Shown in pieces: positions 59,260 to 63,744 of a stretch of 63,744 bases of DNA. Both the position numbers and the translations under genes were made by a program. Every line of letters begins with the position of its first letter. The first letter of the stretch is position 1. The DNA is taken from assembly GCA_002369075.1 (NCBI GenBank), contig DFEG01000016.1, forward strand, positions 9,735 through 73,478, given 5' to 3'. A model generated the notes under the pieces. It was not told where the DNA came from and did no database searches. It worked only from the letters and a program-made list of their open reading frames with translations. This stretch comes from Bacteroidales bacterium UBA3808 (GTDB lineage Bacteria; Bacteroidota; Bacteroidia; Bacteroidales; Paludibacteraceae).

Positions 59260-60327
59260 ATGAAACGGTTATTACCGATATTATTGACACTCCTTTGCTT
59301 CGTCGGGTGCGCACAGCACTCGGCGGAGCAGGGTAGTGTGCCTGCGGGGAACAAATACGCTACAGGGTTTCAGATCACCGAGACGGACACCGGCGTGGTG
59401 GTAGAGGTGTTCCAACCTTACCAGCGTCTCTGTGTTCGGGAGCCGCTTCGCCGTCTGGGTACGATGAGTACCGTGCAGGTGGGGTTCCTCTATGCCCTTG
59501 ACGCGATGGACGCCTTGGCGGCAGTCTGCAATCCCGAACTCATCTACACGCCGGTGAAAGGCGACGAGATCGACCTTGGCGACTCCATGAAACCCTCTGC
59601 GGAGCGGACGCTCCAAGCCGGTTTGGACGCTCTCTTGGCGGTCAATTACGGTCAGTACGATAACCTCGAAGCGGCGCGGATAGAGAAATTAGGAGTCTTT
59701 ACGATGTATATCAACGAGTGGCAGGAAGGCTCTCCGCTCGCCCGTGCCGAGTGGATCCGCGTCTTCGGTGCCCTCACCGGCAAACTGTCGCAAGCCGACT
59801 CAATCTTCAATGCTGTAGAGAAAAAATATCTCTATCTTACAGCGAGTGTCAACGAACGGTCTTACAGCGAAAGCGGTCTTACAGGCGATGCCGGTCTGGC
59901 AGTGCAACGGTCTATTATGTCCGGTAATAACTTCCGCGGTACTTGGTATGTGCCCTCTGGCAAGAACTATCTGGCGTACCTCTTCAAGGATGCCGGAGCC
60001 GCTTACCCATTCTATGAGGACGAACGGGCAACCTCTATTCCGCTGACCATCGAGGAGACGCTTCATTATTTCCACGACGCGGATGTGTGGGTCGGCGCCG
60101 GCGGAAACAGTCTGGAAGAACTGGCGCAGATGGACGAGAAGCACACGTGGTTCAAGGCGTACAAGGAAAGACGCGTTTATAACTGGCGCAAGCAGCGCCT
60201 GCCTTCCGGTGCGAACAACTTCTGGGAGCGTGGGGTGGTACACCCCGAGGAAATGTTAGAGGACGTCATTCATATCCTGAATAACGCCCCCGACTCCGTA
60301 CTTCATTTTGCTAACAGATTATACTAG
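59260..60327 (+). CDS. btuF: Periplasmic cobalamin-binding protein BtuF-like
   Basis: A 355 aa ABC-type solute-binding lipoprotein (lipobox CFVGCA) of the helical-backbone BtuF/FhuD class: MSTVQVGFLYALDAMDALAAV, DLGDSMKPSAERTLQAGLDALLAV and ADVWVGAGGNSLEELAQ. It would carry B12 from BtuB to an inner-membrane BtuCD. No btuC or btuD gene lies after it in this window. An insert at 59854-59912 (TTACAGCGA/AGCGGTC words) is read in frame as NERSYSESGLTGDAGLAV. The gene ends in a CTAG octamer run shared with the convergent CWC gene. Confidence 0.85.
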   Translation: MKRLLPILLTLLCFVGCAQHSAEQGSVPAGNKYATGFQITETDTGVVVEVFQPYQRLCVREPLRRLGTMSTVQVGFLYALDAMDALAAVCNPELIYTPVKGDEIDLGDSMKPSAERTLQAGLDALLAVNYGQYDNLEAARIEKLGVFTMYINEWQEGSPLARAEWIRVFGALTGKLSQADSIFNAVEKKYLYLTASVNERSYSESGLTGDAGLAVQRSIMSGNNFRGTWYVPSGKNYLAYLFKDAGAAYPFYEDERATSIPLTIEETLHYFHDADVWVGAGGNSLEELAQMDEKHTWFKAYKERRVYNWRKQRLPSGANNFWERGVVHPEEMLEDVIHILNNAPDSVLHFANRLY

Positions 60328-60352
60328 TATCCTAGTTCCCTAGTATCCTAGT
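60324..60352. repeat. CTAG octamer run at a convergent gene junction
   Basis: CTAG occurs four times at exact 8-bp spacing (60324, 60332, 60340, 60348). Because CTAG is palindromic and 8 is not a multiple of 3, TAG stops appear in all three frames on both strands. The btuF stop (60325-60327) and the CWC gene stop (60340-60342) both use it. Confidence 0.9.
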
Positions 60353-60540
60353 CTTCCTACCTCTTCGAGGCAGGCTCTACAGAGGCAATCGGAATAATGC
60401 GTGCGCAGGTAAGCGCGCGCTTTTTCGTTGAGCACCACGCCTGCGCACTGGCATATATCCGGCTGCCCGTAGTGACATACGAACGCTGCCCCGCAACGGG
60501 GGCAGCGCTTTGTTGTATTTACCATTGGCTCATTTACCAT
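60340..60540 (-). CDS. Cysteine-rich CWC-family zinc-ribbon-like protein
   Basis: A 66 aa protein with CPRCGAAF, CQCAGV and CLCRACLEE cysteine motifs, typical of the CWC family of unknown function. It probably binds zinc. It lies convergent to btuF; relatives are often found near B12 or iron uptake genes in Bacteroidales, which is recollection, not proof. The first ten residues (MVNEPMVNTT) derive from ATGGTAAATGA repeats at 60521-60550. The start could equally be the second ATG (60525). Confidence 0.75.
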   Translation of the reverse strand: MVNEPMVNTTKRCPRCGAAFVCHYGQPDICQCAGVVLNEKARAYLRTHYSDCLCRACLEEVGRLGY

Positions 60541-60544
60541 TGGG

Positions 60545-62398
60545 TCATTTTGTTAACTTCACGATCATCGTACTCAAACCCTTTACCTCAATGTCCTCGC
60601 GGCTGAGGTCAATCTGCTCGCCCGTCAAGGGGTTGAAACCCACCGGGTTGTACTGACCGAGGATCTCCTTGTAGGTAGCGGTCGGAACCGTGCGCGGCTT
60701 TTCGGCTGCGTTGGCGAATACAAAGACTGCTTCCTTCTCATTGTAGCGGAAGAACGCATACGTGTTGTTGCGCGCCATGAAATGCATCGTCTTGCCGTAG
60801 TGGAGTACGGGCTCGTCCTTACGCCAGTTGAACAGCCGGCTCTGGAAATCAAACATGTTCTGCATCTCCTCCGTTACCTCTTTGCCCAACGGCAGCGGAG
60901 CGCGCAAGTACGAGTGGTTGTTCGGGTCTTCTTTGTTCGCGGAGGTCATGGCATACTCGTCGCCGTAGAGCACTTGCGGAATACCGCGCATGGTAGCCAG
61001 CAGCACGTAAGCCAGTTTCACGCGGCGGGGATCTTTATCCTTCACTACGTCGGTTATACGTGCCATGTCGTGGTTGCCGAGAAAGGTCAGCACATTATTG
61101 ATGTCGCCGTACATATAGTCCATCGTCATAGCGTCATAGACCTTCGTCAGACCGCCGCCCCAGTAGTTACCATCGTTCTCCAATGCCTGACGGATGGCTT
61201 CCTCTACGGGGAAATCCATTACGCAGGGCAGGTTGGAGTCAAAACCGTCGAAGTTCTTTGTGCCGCTCTGCCAGTAAGCAACAGCCGGAGCCGGTCGTGT
61301 CCAGCACTCACCTACGATATTGATATTGGGGTACTCCTCACGGATCGCCTTGATCCACTGGCTGCCAGGGATCTTCTCGATATACGGATAGGTGTCCACG
61401 CGCAGACCGTCCAAGTCGGCGTACTCAATCCACCAAACAGCCCATTGCTGGAAGTATTTGAGCAGGTCTGGGTTCTCCAGGTTCATGTCCGGCATGGGGT
61501 GGTCGAACCATCCGCGGTTGCTGAGCTTGCGGTCGTACTCCGAAGCATTGATATCATAGTTGGCGGTGAAACAGTTATTGGTGTTGGTGAACTGAGGGAA
61601 CTGATTGATCCAGTCGTGGTACGGCAGATCTTTCATCCACCAGTGCGCCGCGCCGCAGTGGTTCGGCACCATGTCCATGAGTATCTTGAGTCCTCTCTTG
61701 TGCGCCTCCTGTACCATCTGTGCGTACTGCGAGTTGGAGCCGTAGCGCGGGTCTATGTGGTAGTAGTCGGAGCAGGCGTAGCCGTGGTATGACCAAGCCT
61801 CTTCGTCGTCGCCTAACATCGGCGTCGGCCAGATAGCGGTGCAGCCCAATTTCTGAATATGGTCAAACGAATTGATGATTCCCTGTATATCACCTCCGAA
61901 ACGTCCGTTCACATTGCTCTTGTCGGCTTTCTCGCGGGTGTCGGCGGTGGAGTTGTTGCTCTCATCGCCATCTACAAACCGGTCGCTCATGATCAGATAC
62001 ACTACGTCCGAGGCATCAAAGCTTTTGCGCTCGCGGCTGCCCTGACGACGCTCGGCAATCACGTAGTCGTAAGTGGCTTTTTTCTTGCCTTTCTTGAGGG
62101 TAATGCGATAGGTGCCGGGCTGGAAGACACCGAAATCAACGAACAGGTAGTTCGGACTCTCGGCGTTATGCTGGCTGCGTGGAACGAGTCCCAAGCAGGC
62201 GCCTCGCATCACTTTTCCGCCAACGACCTGTTGTACACTCACCTGGGCGTCCTTCAGGTCCTCGCCGTGGAACAAAACGGTCAGCGGAGTCTTCATCTCC
62301 GTCCACCAGCACAGCGGCTCCACCTGTTCGATCTTAGGTGCCGCACACAGCATTTGGCTTGCCAACAGCACTGCTGCTAAAAAGAAATTCCTTTTCAT
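60545..62398 (-). CDS. susA: SusA-like neopullulanase/cyclomaltodextrinase (GH13)
   Basis: A 617 aa exported alpha-amylase-family enzyme with signal peptide (FFLAAVLLASQMLCAAPK), an N-terminal beta domain (about 25-115) and a GH13 barrel with MVPNHCG, the nucleophile in DGLRVDTYPY, the acid/base in VGECW and the third aspartate in FLGNHD. It closes with a C-terminal maltodextrinase-type domain. Length and order match SusA of the starch utilisation system, a periplasmic enzyme that cuts maltooligosaccharides. No SusC or SusD gene is in the window, so it is not shown to be part of a sus locus. Confidence 0.88.
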   Translation of the reverse strand: MKRNFFLAAVLLASQMLCAAPKIEQVEPLCWWTEMKTPLTVLFHGEDLKDAQVSVQQVVGGKVMRGACLGLVPRSQHNAESPNYLFVDFGVFQPGTYRITLKKGKKKATYDYVIAERRQGSRERKSFDASDVVYLIMSDRFVDGDESNNSTADTREKADKSNVNGRFGGDIQGIINSFDHIQKLGCTAIWPTPMLGDDEEAWSYHGYACSDYYHIDPRYGSNSQYAQMVQEAHKRGLKILMDMVPNHCGAAHWWMKDLPYHDWINQFPQFTNTNNCFTANYDINASEYDRKLSNRGWFDHPMPDMNLENPDLLKYFQQWAVWWIEYADLDGLRVDTYPYIEKIPGSQWIKAIREEYPNINIVGECWTRPAPAVAYWQSGTKNFDGFDSNLPCVMDFPVEEAIRQALENDGNYWGGGLTKVYDAMTMDYMYGDINNVLTFLGNHDMARITDVVKDKDPRRVKLAYVLLATMRGIPQVLYGDEYAMTSANKEDPNNHSYLRAPLPLGKEVTEEMQNMFDFQSRLFNWRKDEPVLHYGKTMHFMARNNTYAFFRYNEKEAVFVFANAAEKPRTVPTATYKEILGQYNPVGFNPLTGEQIDLSREDIEVKGLSTMIVKLTK

Positions 62399-62433
62399 GG
62401 TACTATGAATAATGATTAATGATTAATGAATAT

Positions 62434-63744
62434 CTATAGTTCGTCCACCAATATCCCGTCTATTGATTTGTATTGGTCGTTTAAGCGTATATAACTCTCC
62501 CAGAAGGCCCGCATCTCCTCGCTCGGGTTCTGCAGGAACTCCTCCGTGCCCTGCTGCTCAATCCTGTCCACAACCAGTCCCAGCGTGATCTTATGTGTAT
62601 CGAGTGCGGGTTGGAAGGTCCGTTCCTCTTTGCCCTCCACGTACACCTCACGGAGGATCTTGGTCACGGTCAGCCGTGAGAGCAGTTGGTTCACCAACCG
62701 GATAGGCAGGTGGTCTTTCTTCGCCAACTCGTGTGCGGTCAGGGGTGCCTCGTCCGCCTCAAACCGTTTGACAATCGTGTGCAGCAGATAGAGCATAATA
62801 AAATCCTTATACCGCCGCGACATACTATTCAGGTCGTGCTCGTACTCGAACTCCTCGTTGTTCTGGATGGCATAACTCATCTCCGCGCCTATCAGGATCA
62901 GCAGACTGGCGTATTGCAACATGGTCATCAGGATCGGTAGGGTAGCAAACGCACCATATACGATACTCGTCCGGCTCAGCATGGCGATCAGATAGACCGA
63001 CAACATCTGCAGCAACTGGAAGAGCGTTCCCATGAGTACGCCAGGAACAATGGCAGGCAACAACCGAACCTTCGTGTTCGGGATAGCGACATACATCCAT
63101 GTGAAGAACAGCCAGCACATCACAAACTGCAGGAACTGAAAACGGCTCTGCTGGGAGAGGTGTTGGAGCATGGACAGATGCGGCAGGTTCTCTACCGTCG
63201 AATGGACGAATATATTGATGCCTGCCGAGCATACAATCAGTACGGGAACCAGCACCACGATGGCGATATAGGTGGTCATTTGCCGGAGAATAGAGCGCGA
63301 ACGCTGCACGTTCCATATCTGATTGAAGGCGGTTTCGACCGACTCAAAGAACGAGTAAATTGCCCAGAGCAGAATGAGCAACCCGATACCGATGAACAGT
63401 CCTCCCTGCGCCGTCTCCAGATACCGCTCCACCATCTCCATAATCTCCGGCACCAAGCCTGTCTCGCCGAGGAACGAGCGGTTGAGTTGCGTCTCTATGA
63501 CATCCGCCATGCCGAAACCTTGCGCCACGGCTAAGATCATGGCTAAGATGGGGACAATCGCAAAGATCAGGGAAAAAGTAAGGGATTTGGCTTTGTCGTT
63601 CAGCCCTTTGTTGGAGAAGCCGCGGATGACGAGGGCGATGGTGCGGATAATCGTGAAACCGATGCGTTGGAGAAAACCGGTGTATTCGGTAGCCGTCCGC
63701 CGCCACATATCGTAGCGAACAAATCGAATAATATCGGAGAACTT
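62434..63744 (-). CDS. YihY/BrkB-family membrane protein (5' end outside window)
   Basis: An integral membrane protein with six predicted helices, for example GGLFIGIGLLILLWAIYSFF and IVVLVPVLIVCSAGINIF, and a C-terminal cytosolic winged-helix-like region (ELAKKDHLPIRLVNQLLSRL). The family was once called RNase BN, but its true role is unclear. The first ATG in view is at 63708, yet the frame stays open to the window edge and the upstream codons read FSDIIRFVRYDMWRR, which fits the normal family N-terminus. The gene therefore begins beyond 63744. Confidence 0.82.
   Translation of the reverse strand, partial: KFSDIIRFVRYDMWRRTATEYTGFLQRIGFTIIRTIALVIRGFSNKGLNDKAKSLTFSLIFAIVPILAMILAVAQGFGMADVIETQLNRSFLGETGLVPEIMEMVERYLETAQGGLFIGIGLLILLWAIYSFFESVETAFNQIWNVQRSRSILRQMTTYIAIVVLVPVLIVCSAGINIFVHSTVENLPHLSMLQHLSQQSRFQFLQFVMCWLFFTWMYVAIPNTKVRLLPAIVPGVLMGTLFQLLQMLSVYLIAMLSRTSIVYGAFATLPILMTMLQYASLLILIGAEMSYAIQNNEEFEYEHDLNSMSRRYKDFIMLYLLHTIVKRFEADEAPLTAHELAKKDHLPIRLVNQLLSRLTVTKILREVYVEGKEERTFQPALDTHKITLGLVVDRIEQQGTEEFLQNPSEEMRAFWESYIRLNDQYKSIDGILVDEL

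Noticed and set aside
60782..61792. Rightward frame opposite the SusA-like gene (336 codons)
   Set aside because: Shadow frame; the opposite strand has an intact GH13 enzyme.

Overview
The window comes from a Bacteroidales chromosome. The evidence is type IX secretion proteins (PorD-like and PorE-like), C10 proteases, Bacteroidetes-only families (DUF4831, BT_3928-like, DUF1599, PCMD), the BtuB/BtuG-like B12 uptake set, and promoters of the Bacteroidetes form TTG, 20 bp, TAnnTTTG. I cannot name the genus. No rRNA, tRNA, transposase, phage gene or CRISPR array was seen.

Layout. From 57 to 15192 a leftward series carries hemW, rarA, recN, porD-like, DUF4831, aroE, tilS, ettA, folA, thyA, porE-like, DUF1015, a bactofilin and a small membrane protein. 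From 15332 to 23587 a rightward block carries a 2-oxoacid:ferredoxin oxidoreductase (korAB-type), a split 2-hydroxyacyl-CoA dehydratase/activase pair and a TetR regulator. From 23588 to 35362 a leftward block carries rsgA, frr, pyrH, a gamma carbonic anhydrase, tpiA, two C10 proteases, a DoxX-like protein, DUF1599, hisS and waaA. From 35524 to 40801 lie tsaD, an exosortase, a cation/proton antiporter, queH and an AraC regulator. From 40990 to 44615 lie a glycosyltransferase, two exported proteins and an unknown protein. From 44797 to 54493 is a capsule/exopolysaccharide operon (gmd, fcl, deacetylase-like, wlbA-like, two Wza-like lipoproteins, a BY-kinase, DUF1846). From 54502 to 60327 is a cobalamin-riboswitch-led B12 uptake operon. 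The right end has a CWC zinc-ribbon protein, a SusA-like amylase and a YihY-family protein cut by the window edge.

The most striking feature is a system of very short tandem repeats, mostly of 7 bp (also 8, 11, 15 or 16-17 bp), with several unrelated words (TCAATTA, GTCGAAA, CATTATT, CTTTCGC, ATCAGCA, CTTTGTA). They often flank a small GC-rich palindrome with the core AGCGNAGCGGTCT. These mosaics fill most gaps between genes and are also inserted in frame inside at least 17 otherwise conserved genes. They supply stop codons, start codons and even a lipoprotein signal peptide. A second, larger element (about 114 bp, two copies, with compensatory changes in a predicted stem) shares the same core in its loop.
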